Source: Paratinospora sagittata (lineage: Eukaryota > Streptophyta > Magnoliopsida > Ranunculales > Menispermaceae). Taken from it: 64,000 bases of DNA. The DNA lies in contig JAYMFD010002346.1 in assembly GCA_035771175.1 (NCBI GenBank), positions 35,675 to 99,674 of the forward strand, written 5' to 3'. The position numbers and the translations under genes were made by a program. Within the stretch, counting starts at the first letter, position 1. The number at the start of each line of letters is the position of its first letter. The notes beneath the pieces were generated by a model. It saw only the letters and a list, made by a program, of their open reading frames with translations. It made no database searches and had not been told where the DNA came from. Below are positions 1 through 12,100 of the stretch, piece after piece.

Positions 1-2850
1 GTGGTCGCGATTGCCTCAAACACATTTTCTAAGTAAATTTAGTTCGTTTAAATCCAAAATTTTAGATTTGGGGGTCAAAATTTCACCGGGATATTGGAAC
101 GGAGTTCCATTTTTTCCGGGGGTTCCAAGAAGGATATTGGGACTCGCTCAAAGAGTTGGAAGAGAAAGAAGCCGGTGGATTGGTCGCATTTGCCTGAAAC
201 ACATTTTCTAAGTAAATTAAGTTCCTTTAAACCAAAGTTTTAGATTTGGGGGTCAAAAATTTACCGGGATATTGGAACGGAGTTCCATCTATTCCGGGGG
301 TTCCAAGAAAGATATTGGGACTCGGTCAAATAGTTGGTGGAGATAGCAATCTGGTGGATTGGTCGCGATTGCCTCAAACACATTTTCTAAGTAAATTTAG
401 TTCATTTAAACCCAAAACTTTAGATTTGGGGGTTAAAAATTCACCGGCATATTGGAATGGAGTTCCATCTAGTTCGGGGGTTGCTGGATGGATATTGGGA
501 CTGGCTCAAAGAGTTGGGCGAGAAAGCAATCATGTGGATTGCTCGCGATTGCCTCAAACACATTTTCTAAGTAAATTTAGTTCATTATACCAAAATTTGA
601 GATTTAGGGGTCAAAAATTCATCGGTATATTGGAACGAAGTTCCATCTATTCCGGGGGTTCCTAGAAGAATATTTGGACTCGCTCAAAGAGTTGGTGGAG
701 AAAGCAATCCGGTGTATTGGTTAAGATTGCCTCAAACACATTTTCTAAGTAAATTTAGTTCACTTAAACCAAAATTATAGATTTGGGGGTCAAAAATTCA
801 TCGGGATATTGGGACGGAGTTCCATCTATTCCGGGGGTTCTGAGAAGGATATTAGGACTCGCTCAAAGAGTAGGTGGAGAAAGCAATACGGTGGATTGGT
901 CGCGATTGCTTCAAACACATTTTCTAAGTAAATTTAGTTCATTTAAACCAAAATTTGAGATTTATGGGTCAAAAATTCATTGGGATAATGGAACGGAGTT
1001 CCATCTATTCTGGGCGTTGTTTGAAGGATATTGGGACTCGCTCAAGGAGTTGGTGGAGAAACTAATCCGGTGGATTGGTCGCGATTGCTTCAAACACATT
1101 TTCTAAGTAAATTTAGTTCATTTAAACCAAAATTTGAGATTTATGGGTCAAAAATTCATTGGGATAATGCAACGGAGTTCCATCTATTCTAGGTGTTGTT
1201 TGAAGGATATTGGGACTCGCTCAAGGAGTTGGTGGAGAAAGCAATCCAGTGGATTTGTCGCGATTGCCTCAAACACATTTTCTAAGCCATTTTAGTTCAT
1301 TAAATAAACCTTTTGGCTTGGGGGACAAAAATTCATCGGGATATTGGAATAGAGTTCCATCTATTCCGAGGCTTCCTAGTAGGATATTGGGACGCCCTCA
1401 AAGAGTAGGTGGAGAAAGCAATACGGTGGATTGGTCGCGATTGCTTCAAACACATTTTCAATGTAAATATAGTTCATATAAACCAAAATTTGTGATTTAT
1501 GGGTCAAAAATTCATCGGCATATTGGAACGGAGTTCGATCTATTCTGGGGGTTGCTTGAAGGATATTGGGACTCGCTTAAAGAGTTGGTGGAGAAAGCAA
1601 TCCGGTGGATTTTTCGCGATTACGTCAAACACTTTTTCTAAGTATATCTAGTTCATTTAAACCAAAATTTTAGATTTGGGGGTCAAAAATTCACTGGGAT
1701 ATTGGAACGGAGTTCCATCTATTCCAAGGGGTTCCTAGAAGGATATTGGGACTCGCTCAAAGAGTTGGTGGAGAAAGCAATACGGTGTATTGGTCGCGAT
1801 TGCCTCAAACACATTTTCTAAGTAAATTTAGTTCATTTAAACCAAAATTTGAGATTTATGGGTCAAAAATTCATCGGGATCCTGGAACGGAGTTCCATCT
1901 ATTCTGGGGGTTGCTAGAAGGATATTGGGATTCGCCCAACGAGTTGGTGGAGAAAGCAATCTGGTGTATTGGTTGGGATTGCCTCAAACACATTTTCTAA
2001 GTAAGTTTAGTTCATTTAAACCAAAATTTTTGATTTGGAGGTCAAAAATTCACCGAGATATTGGAATGGAGTTCCATCTATTCCGGGGGTTCCTAAAAGG
2101 ATATTGAGACTCGCTCAAAGAGTTGGTGGAGAAAGCAATATGGTGGATTGGTCGCGATTGCTTCAAACACATTTGCTAAGTAAATTTAGTTCATTTAAAC
2201 CAAAATTTGAGATTTAGGGGCCAAAAATTAATCGGGATATTGGAACGTAGTTCCATCTATTCTGGGGGGTTGCTTGAAGGATATTGGGACTCGCTCAAGG
2301 AGTTGGTGGAGATAGTAATCCGGTAGATTGGTCGCGATTGCCTCAAACACTTTTTCTAAGTATATTTAGTTCATTTAAACCAGAATTTTAGATTTGGGGT
2401 CAAAAATTCACCGGGATATTGGAATGGAGTTCGACCTATTCCGGGGGTTCCTGGAAGGATATTGGGACTCGCTCAAAGAGTTGGTGGAGAAAGCAATATG
2501 GTGGATTTGTCGCGATTGCCTCAAACACATTTTTTAAGTAAATTTAGTTCATTTGAACCAAAATTTGAGATTTAGGGGTCAAAAATTCATCGGGATATTG
2601 GAACGGAGTTCCATCTATTCTGGGGGGTTGCTAGAAGCATATTGGGACTCGCTCAAAGAGTAGGTGAAGAAAGCAATACGGTGGATTGGTCGCGATTGCC
2701 TCAAACACATTTTTTAAGTAAATTTAGTTCATTTAAACCAAAATTTGAGATTTAGGGGTCAAAAATTTATCGGGAAATTGGAACGGAGTTCCATCTATTC
2801 CGGGGGTTCCTAGAAGGATATTGGGACTCGCTTAAAGACTTGATGGAGAA
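1..2850 (+). repeat. Left segment: mainly A monomers, degraded HOR
   Basis: Units are mostly 179-bp A types. A lone C1-type unit near 1,260-1,440 lacks the B1 unit that normally precedes it, so it looks like an HOR remnant. A BamHI-bearing unit (GGATCC at 1,877) matches the marker unit that recurs through the next domain. Bases 180-665 reappear at 21,078-21,563 (shift 20,898), and bases 1-360 reappear at about 22,152-22,510 (shift 22,151). No non-satellite sequence is present. Confidence 0.85.
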
Positions 2851-5373
2851 AGCAATCCGGTGGATTGGTCGCGATTGCCTCAAACACATTTTCTAAGTAA
2901 ATTTAGTTCATTTAAACCAAAATTTGAGATTTGGGGGTCAAAAATTCACCTGGATATAGGAACGGAGTTCCATTCATTCCTGCGGTTCCTAGAAGGATAT
3001 TGGGACTCGTACAAAGTGTTGGGCGAGAAAGCAATATGGTGAATTGGTCGCGATTGCCTCAAATTCGTTACCTAAGTGAATTTAGTTCATATAAACTTCC
3101 GATTTGGGTGTCAAAAATTCTGCAGGACCTCGGAATGAGGTTTGATCGACTCTACGGGGTTCCTGGGATGATATTGGGACTTGCACAATGTGTTATGGCA
3201 GAAGAAAGCCCAGTGGATTGGTTATTTTTTCCTCAAACGCATTTTCTAAGCCATTTTAGTTCATTAAATAAACCTTTTGGTTTGGGGGTCAAAAATTCAT
3301 CGGGATATTGGAACCGAGTTCCATCTATTACGAGGGTTCCTAGTAGGATATTGGGACGCGCTCAAAGAGTAGGTGGAGAAAGCAATACGGTGGATTGGTC
3401 GCGATTGCTTCAAACACATTTTCTAAGTAAATTTTGTTCATTTAAACCAAAATTTGAGATTTATGGGTCAAAAATTCATCGGGATCCTGGAACGGAGTTC
3501 CATCTATTCTGCGGGGTTGCTAGAAGGATATTGGGATTCGCCCAACGAGTTGGTGGAGAAAGCAATCTGGTGTATTGGTTGGGATTGCCTCAAACACATT
3601 TTCTAAGTAAATTTAGTTCATTTAAACCAAAATTTTAGATTTGGCGGTCAAAAATTCACCGGGATATTGGAATGGAGTTCCATCTATTCCGGGGGTTCCT
3701 AGAAGGATATTGGGACTCGCTCAAAGAGTTGGTGGAGAAAGCAATATGGTGGATTGGTCGCGATTGCTTCAAACACATTTTCTAAGTAAATTTAGTTCAT
3801 TTAAACCAAAATTTGAGATTTAGGGGTCAAAAATTCATCGGGATATTGGAACGGCGTTCCATCTATTCTGGGGGGTTGCTTGAAGGATATTGGGACTCGC
3901 TCAAGGAGTTGGTGGAGATAGTAATCCGGTAGATTGGTCGCGATTGCCTCAAACACTTTCTCTAAGAATATTTAGTTCATTTAAACTAGAATTTTAGATT
4001 TGGGGTCAAAAATTCACCGGGATATTGGAATGGAGTTCCACCTATTCCGGGGGTTCCTAGAAGGATATTGGGACTCGCTAAAGGAGTTGGTGGAGATAGT
4101 AATCCGGTAGATTGGTCGCGATTGCCTCAAACACTTTTTCTAAGTATATTTAGTTCATTTAAACCAGAATTTTAGATTTGGGGTCAAAAATTTACCGGGA
4201 TATTGGAATGGAGTTCCACCTATTCCAGGGGTTCCTAGAAGGATATTGGGACTCGCTCAAAGAGTTGGTGGAGAAAGCAATATGGTGGATTTGTCGCGAT
4301 TGCCTCAAACACATTTTTTAAGTAAATTTAGTTCATTTGAACCAAAATTTTAGATTTAGGGGTCAAAAATTCATCGGGATATTGGAACGGAGTTCCATCT
4401 ATTCTGGGGGGTTGCTAGAAGCATATTGGGGCTCGCTCAAAGAGTAGGTGGAGAAAGCAATACGGTGGATTGGTCGCGATTGCCTCAAACACATTTTTTA
4501 AGTAAATTTAGTTCATTTAAACCAAAATTTGAGATTTAGGGGTCAAAAATTTATCGGGAAATTGGAACGGAGTTCCATCTATTCCGGGGGTTCCTAGAAG
4601 GATATTGGGACTCGCTTAAAGACTTGGTGGAGAAAGCAATCCGGTGGATTGGTCGCGATTGCCTCAAACACATTTTCTAAGTAAATATAGTTCGTTTAAA
4701 CCAAAATTTGAGATTTAGGGGTCAAAAATTCATCGGGATATTGTAACGGAGTTCCATCTATTCCCGGGGTTCCGAGAAGGATATTAGGACTCGCTCAAAG
4801 AGTAGGTGGAGAAAGCAGAACGGTGGATTGGTCGCGATTGCTTCAAACACATTTTCTAAGTAAATTTAGTTCATTTAAACCGAAATTTGAGATTTATGGG
4901 TCAAAAATTCATCGGGATATTGGAACGGAGTTCCATCTATTCTGGGCGTTGTTTGAAGGATATTGGGACTCGCTCAAGGAGTTGGTGGAGAAAGCAATCT
5001 GGTGGATTGGTCGCGATTGCCTCAAACACTTTTTCTATGTATATCTAGTTCATTTAAACCAAAATTTTAGATTTGGGGGTCAAAAATTCACTGGGATATT
5101 GGAACGGAGTTCCATCTATTCCAAGGGGTTCCTAGAAGGATATTGGGACTCGCTCAAGGAGTTGGTGGAGAAAGAAATACGGTGTATTGGTCGCGATTGC
5201 CTCAAACACATTTTCTAAGTAAATATAGTTCATTTAAACCAAAATTTTAGATTTAGGGGTCAAAAATTCACCTGGATATAGGAACGGAGTTCCATCCATT
5301 CCTGGGGTTCCTAGAAGGATATTGGGACTCGTACAAAGAGTTGGGCGTGAAAGCAATATGGTGAATTGGTCGC

Positions 5374-5547
5374 GATTGCCTCAAATTCGTTATCTAAGTG
5401 AATTTAGTTCATATAAACTTCCGATTTGGGTGTCAAAAATTCTGCAGGACCTCGGACTGAGGTTTGATCGACTCTACGGGGTTCCTGGGATGATATTGGG
5501 ACTTGCACAATGTGTTATGGCAGAAAAAAACCCAGTGGATTGGTTAT
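5374..5547 (+). repeat. Representative B1 monomer (174 bp)
   Basis: Counted from GATTGCC to the next equivalent point. It diverges from A units across most of its length: TAAGTGAATTTAG replaces TAAGTAAATTTAG, ATATAAACTTCCGATTTGG replaces the AAAATTTT palindrome, and the A-type TGGAAC/GTTCCA dyad is replaced by ACCTC-spacer-GAGGT. It carries CTGCAG and ends with a diagnostic GCACAATGTGTTATGGCAG block. Later B2/B3 units (23-60 kb) have CATCAGG or CAGCAGG instead of CTGCAGG and ATGGGAG instead of ATGGCAG. Confidence 0.9.
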
Positions 5548-5724
5548 TTTTTCCTCAAACGCATTTTCTAAGCCATTTTAGTTCATTAAATAAACCTTTT
5601 GGTTTGGGGGTCAAAAATTCATCGGGATATTGGAACCGAGTTCCATCTATTACGAGGGTTCCTAGTAGGATATTTGGACGCGCTCAAAGAGTAGGTGGAG
5701 AAAGCAATACGGTGGATTGGTCGC
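5548..5724 (+). repeat. Representative C1 monomer (177 bp)
   Basis: It directly follows B1. Diagnostics are TAAGCCATTTTAGTTC, CATTAAATAAACC and CCTAGTAGGATATTGGGACG (here with ATTTGG). B and C occur as an ordered pair almost everywhere in the window, so the effective unit of spread seems to be the B-C dimer (351 bp) with varying numbers of A units. C2 units after 23 kb have AATTCATTAAATAACACTTT and GGGTCGCTAGAAGG. Confidence 0.9.
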
Positions 5725-8700
5725 GATTGCTTCAAACACATTTTCTAAGTAAATTTAGTTCATTTAAACCAAAATTTGAGATTTATGGGTAAAAAATTCA
5801 TCGGGATCCTGGAACGGAGTTCCATCTATTCTGCGGGGTTGCTAGAAGGATACTGGGATTCGCCCAACGAGTTGGTGGAGAAAGCAATCTGGTGTATTGG
5901 TTGGGATTGCCTCAAACACATTTTCTAAGTAAATTTAGTTCATTTAAACCAAAAGCTTAGATTTGGGGGTCAAAAATTCACCGGGATATTGGAATGGAGT
6001 TCCATCTATTCCGGGGGTTCCTAGAAGGGTATTGGGACTTGCTCAAAGAGTTGGTGGAGAAAGCAATATGGTGGATTGGTCACGATTGCTTCAAACACAT
6101 TTTCTAAGTAAATTTAGTTCATTTAAACCAAAATTTGAGATTTAGGGGCAAAAAATTTATCGGGATATCGGAACGGAGTTCCATCTATTCTGGGGGGTTG
6201 CTTGAAGGATATTGGGACTCGCTCAAGGAGTTGGTGGAGATAGTAATCCGGTAGATTGGTCGCGATTGCCTCAAACACTTTCTCTAAGTATATTTAGTTC
6301 TTTTAAACCAGAATTTTAGATTTGGGGTCAAAAAATTCACCGGGATATTGGAATGGAGTTCCACCTATTCCGGGGGTTCCTAGAAGGATATTGGGACTCG
6401 CTCAAAGAGTTGGTGGAGAAAGCAATATAGTGGATTTGTCGCAATTGCCTCAAACACATTTTTTAAGTAAATTTAGTTCATTTGAACCAAAGTTTGAGAT
6501 TTAGGGGTCAAAAATTCATCGGGATATTGGAACGGAGTTCCATCTATTCTGGGGGGTTGCTAGAAGCATATTGGGACTCGCTCAAAGAGTAGGTGGAGAA
6601 AGTAATACGGTGGATTGGTCGCGATTGCCTCAAACACATTTTTTAAGTAAATTTAGTTCATTTAAACCAAAATTTGAGATTTAGGGGTCAAAAATTTATC
6701 GGGAAATTGGAACGGAGTTCCATCTATTCCGGGGGTTCCTAGAAGGATATTGGGACTCGCTTAAAGACTTGGTGGAGAAAGCAATCCGGTGGATTGGTCG
6801 CGATTGCCTCAAACACATTTTCTAAGTAAATATAGTTCGTTTAAACCAAAATTTGAGATTTAGGGGTCAAAAATTCATCGGGATATTGTAACGGCGTTCC
6901 ATCTATTCCCGGGGTTCCGAGAAGGATATTAGGACTCGCTCAAAGAGTAGGTGGAGAAAGCAAAACGGTGGATTGGTCGCGATTGCTTCAAACACATTTT
7001 CTAAGTAAATTTAGTTCATTTAAACCGAAATTTGAGATTTATGGGTCAAAAATTCATCGGGATATTGGAACGGAGTTCCATCTATTCCGGGCGTTGTTTG
7101 AAGGATATTGGGACTCGCTGAAGGAGTTGGTGGAGAAAGCAATACGGTGTATTGGTCGCGATTGCCTCAAACACATTTTCTAAGTAAATTTAGTTCATTT
7201 AAACCAAAATTTTAGATTTGGGGGTCAAAAATTCACCTGGATATAGGAACGGAGTTCCATCCATTCCTGGGGTTCCTAGAAGGATATTGGGACTCGTACA
7301 AAGAGTTGGGCGAGAAAGCAATATGGTGAATTGGTCGCGATTGCCTCAAATTCGTTATCTAAGTGAATTTAGTTCATATAAACTTCCGATTTGGGTGTCA
7401 AAAATTCTGCAGGACCTCGGTATGAGGTTTGATCGACTCTACGGGGTTCCTGAAATGATATTGGGACTTGCACAATGTGTTATGGCAGAAAAAAGCCCAG
7501 TGGATTGGTTATTTTTTCCTCAAACGCATTTTCTAAGCCATTTTAGTTCATTAAATAAACCTTTTGTTTTGGGGGTCAAAAATTCATCGGGATATTGGAA
7601 CCGAGTTCCATCTATTACGAGGGTTCCTAGTAGGATATTGGGACGCGCTCAAAGAGTAGGTGGAGAAAGCAATACGGTGGATTGGTCGCGATTGCTTCGA
7701 ACACATTTTCTAAGTAAATTTAGTTCATTTAAACCAAAATTTGAGATTTATGGGTCAAAAATTCATCGGGATCCTGGAACGGAGTTCCATCTATTCTGGG
7801 GGTTGCTAGAAGGATATTGGGATTCGCCCAACGAGTTGGTTGAGAAAGCAATCTGGTGTATTGGTTGGGATTGCCTCAAACACATTTTCTAAGTAAATTT
7901 AGTTCATTTAAACCAAAATTTTAGATTTGGGGTCAAAAATTCACCGGGATATTGGAATGGAGTTCCACCTATTCCGGGGGTTCCTAGAAGGATATTGGGA
8001 CTCGCTCAAGGAGTTGGTGGAGATAGTAATCCGGTAGATTGGTCGCGATTGCCTCAAACACTTTTTCTAAGTTTATTTAGTTCATTTAAACCAGAATTTT
8101 AGATTTGGGGTCAAAAATTTACCGGGATATTGGAATGGAGTTCCACCTATTCCGGGGGTTCCTAGAAGGATATTGGGACTCGATCAAAGAGTTGGTGGAG
8201 AAAGCAATATCGTGGATTTGTCGCGATTGCCTCAAACACATTTTTTAAGTAAATTTAGTTCATTTGAACCAAAATTTTAGATTTAGGGGTCAGAAATTCA
8301 TCGGGATATTGGAACGGAGTTCCATCTATTCTGGGGGGTTGCTAGAAGCATATTGGGCCTCGCTCAAAGAGTAGGTGGAGAAAGCAATACGGTGGATTGG
8401 TCGCGATTGCCTCAAACACATTTTTTAAGTAAATTTAGTTCATTTAAACCAAAATTTGAGATTTAGGGGTCAAAAATTTATCGGGAAATTGGAACGGAGT
8501 TCCATCTATTCCGGGGGTTCCTAGAAGGATATTGGGACTCGCTTAAAGACTTGGTGGAGAAAGCAATCCGGTGGATTGGTCGCGATTGCCTCAAACACAT
8601 TTTCTAAGTAAATATAGTTCGTTTAAACCAAAATTTGAGATTTAGGGGTCAAAAATTCATCGGGATATTGTAACGGAGTTCCATCTATTCCCGGGGTTCC

Positions 8701-9149
8701 GAGAAGGATATTAGGACTCGCTCAAAGAGTAGGTGGAGAAAGCAAAACGGTGGATTGGTCGCGATTGCTTCAAACACATTTTCTAAGTAAATTTAGTTCA
8801 TTTAAACCGAAATTTGAGATTTATGGGTCAAAAATTCATCGGGATATTGGAACGGAGTTCCATCTGTTCTGGGCGTTGTTTGAAGGATATTGGGACTCGC
8901 TCAAGGAGTTGGTGGAGAAAGCAATCTGGTGGATTGGTCGCGATTGCCTCAAACACTTTTTCTATGTATATCTAGTTCATTTAAACCAAAATTTTAGATT
9001 TGGGGGTCAAAAATTCACTGGGATATTGGAACGGAGTTCCATCTATTCCAAGGGGTTCCTAGAAGGATATTGGGACTCGCTCAAGGAGTTGGTGGGGAAA
9101 GAAATACGGTGTATTGGTCGCGATTGCCTCAAACACATTTTCTAAGTAA

Positions 9150-12100
9150 ATATAGTTCATTTAAACCAAAATTTTAGATTTAGGGGTCAAAAATTCACCT
9201 GGATATAGGAACGGAGTTCCATCCATTCCTGGGGTTCCTAGAAGGATATTGGGACTCGTACAAAGAGTTGGGCGAGAAAGCAATATGGTGAATTGGTCGC
9301 GATTGCCTCAAATTCGTTATCTAAGTGAATTTAGTTCATATAAACTTCCGATTTGGGCGTCAAAAATTCTGCAGGACCTCGGACTGAGGTTTGATCGACT
9401 CTACGGGGTTCCTGGGATGATATTGGGACTTGCACAATGTGTTATGGCAGAAAAAAGCCCAGTGGATTGGTTATTTTTTCCTCAAACGCATTTTCTAAGC
9501 CATTTTAGTTCATTAAATAAACCTTTTGGTTTGGGGGTCAAAAATTCATCGGGATATTGGAACCGAGTTCCATCTATTACGAGGGTTCCTAGTAGGATAT
9601 TAGGACGCGCTCAAAGAGTAGGTGGAGAAAGCAATACGGTGGATTGGTCGCGATTGCTTCAAACACATTTTCTAAGTAAATTTAGTTCATTTAAACCAAA
9701 ATTTGAGATTTATGGGTAAAAAATTCATCGGGATCCTGGAACGGAGTTCCATCTATTCTGTGGGGTTGCTAGAAGGATACTGGGATTCGCCCAACGAGTT
9801 GGTGGAGAAAGCAATCTGGTGTATTGGTTGGGATTGCCTCAAACACATTTTCTAAGTAAATTTAGTTCATTTAAACCAAAAGCTTAGATTTGGGGGTCAA
9901 AAATTCACCGGGATATTGGAATGGAGTTCCATCTATTCCGGGGGTTCCTAGAAGGGTATTGGGACTTGCTCAAAGAGTTGGTGGAGAAAGCAATATGGTG
10001 GATTGGTCACGATTGCTTCAAACACATTTTCTAAGTAAATTTAGTTCATTTAAACCAAAATTTGAGATTTAGGGGCAAAAAATTTATCGGGATATTGGAA
10101 CGGAGTTCCATCTATTCTGGGGGGTTGCTTGAAGGATATTGGGACTCGCTCGGGGAGTTGGTGGAGATAGTAATCCGGTAGATTGGTCGCGATTGCCTCA
10201 AACACTTTCTCTAAGTATATTTAGTTCATTTAAACCAGAATTTTAGATTTGGGGTAAAAAAATTCACCGGGATATTGGAATGGAGTTCCACCTATTCCGG
10301 GGGTTCCTAGAAGGATATTGGGACTCGCTCAAAGAGTTGGTGGAGAAAGCAATATAGTGGATTTGTCGCGATTGCCTCAAACACATTTTTTAAGTAAATT
10401 TAGTTCATTTGAACCAAAGTTTGAGATTTAGGGGTCAAAAATTCATCGGGATATTGGAACGGAGTTCCATCTATTCTGGGGGGTTGCTAGAAGCATATTG
10501 GGACTCGCTCAAAGAGTAGGTGGAGAAAGTAATACGGTGGATTGGTCACGATTGCCTCAAACACATTTTTTAAGTAAATTTAGTTCATTTAAACCAAAAT
10601 TTGAGATTTAGGGGTCAAAAATTTATCGGGAAATTGGAACGGAGTTCCATCTATTCCGGGGGTTCCTAGAAGGATATTGGGACTCGCTTAAAGACTTGGT
10701 GGAGAAAGCAATCCGGTGGATTGGTCGCGATTGCCTCAAACACATTTTCCAAGTAAATATAGTTCGTTTAAACCAAAATTTGAGATTTAGGGGTCAAAAA
10801 TTCATCGGGATATTGTAACGGCGTTCCATCTATTCCCGGGGTTCCGAGAAGGATATTAGGACTCGCTCAAAGAGTAGGTGGAGAAAGCAAAACGGTGGAT
10901 TGGTCGCGATTGCTTCAAACACATTTTCTAAGTAAATTTAGTTCATTTAAACCGAAATTTGAGATTTATGGGTCAAAAATTCATCGGGATATTGGAACGG
11001 AGTTCCATCTATTCCGGGCGTTGTTTGAAGGATATTGGGACTCGCTCAAGGAGTTGGTGGAGAAAGCAATACGGTGTATTGGTCGCGATTGCCTCAAACA
11101 CATTTTCTAAGTAAATTTAGTTCATTTAAACCAAAATTTTAGATTTGGGGGTCAAAAATTCACCTGGATATAGGAACGGAGTTCCATCCATTCCTGGGGT
11201 TCCTAGAAGGATATTGGGACTCGTACAAAGAGTTGGGCGAGAAAGCAATATGGTGAATTGGTCGCGATTGCCTCAAATTCGTTATCTAAGTGAATTTAGT
11301 TCATATAAACTTCCGATTTGGGTGTCAAAAATTCTGCAGGACCTCGGAATGAGGTTTGATCGACTCTACGGGGTTCCTGGGATGATATTGGGACTTGCAC
11401 AATGTGTTATGGCAGAAAAAAGCCCAGTGGATTGGTTATTTTTTCCTCAAACGCATTTTCTAAGCCATTTTAGTTCATTAAATAAACCTTTTGTTTTGGG
11501 GGTCAAAAATTCATCGGGATATTGGAACCGAGTTCCATCTATTACGAGGGTTCCTAGTAGGATATTTGGACGCGCTCAAAGAGTAGGTGGAGAAAGCAAT
11601 ACGGTGGATTGGTCGCGATTGCCTCAAACACATTTTCTAAGTAAATATAGTTCATTTAAACCAAAATTTTAGATTTAGGGGTCAAAAATTCACCTGGATA
11701 TAGGAACGGAGTTCCATCCATTCCTGGGGTTCCTAGAAGGATATTGGGACTCGTACAAAGAGTTGGGCGAGAAAGCAATATGGTGAATTGGTCGCGATTG
11801 CCTCAAATTCGTTATCTAAGTGAATTTAGTTCATATAAACTTCCGATTTGGGTGTCAAAAATTCTGCAGGACCTCGGACTGAGGTTTGATCGACTCTACG
11901 GGGTTCCTGGGATGATATTGGGGCTTGCACAATGTGTTATGGCAGAAAAAAGCCCAGTGGATTGGTTATTTTTTCCTCAAACGCATTTTCTAAGCCATTT
12001 TAGTTCATTAAATAAACCTTTTGGTTTGGGGGTCAAAAATTCATCGGGATATTGGAACCGAGTTCCATCTATTACGAGGGTTCCTAGTAGGATATTGGGA

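Larger units (their letters stand above)
4000..11640 (+). repeat. 3,927-bp (22-mer) tandem super-unit, two copies
   Basis: Sequence from about 4,000 to 7,750 recurs 3,927 bp downstream with only scattered substitutions. Matched landmarks are 4,823/8,750, 5,322/9,249, 5,963/9,890, 6,968/10,895 and 7,218/11,145. Shared private variants include GTAAATATAGTTCGTTTAAA (4,680/8,607), the HindIII site in CCAAAAGCTTAGA (about 5,950/9,877), and TATTGTAACGGAG. The correspondence stops near 11,640, where the array jumps back to sequence like 9,150. Copy edges are approximate because the units resemble each other. Confidence 0.85.

Noticed and set aside
601..640. Steroid-receptor or heat-shock element in the GGAAC/GTTCC dyad
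   Set aside because: The half-site spacing (three bases between GGAAC and GTTCC) does not fit either element. It is kept only as a dyad.
2570..2582. Telomere-like TTTAGGGG
   Set aside because: It occurs once per monomer as part of ATTTAGGGGTC, not as tandem short repeats, and varies to TTTGGGGG.
4688..4710. CENP-B box-like motif at GTTCGTTTAAACC
   Set aside because: TTCG is present but the CGGG half of the box is missing. I found no unit with both halves.
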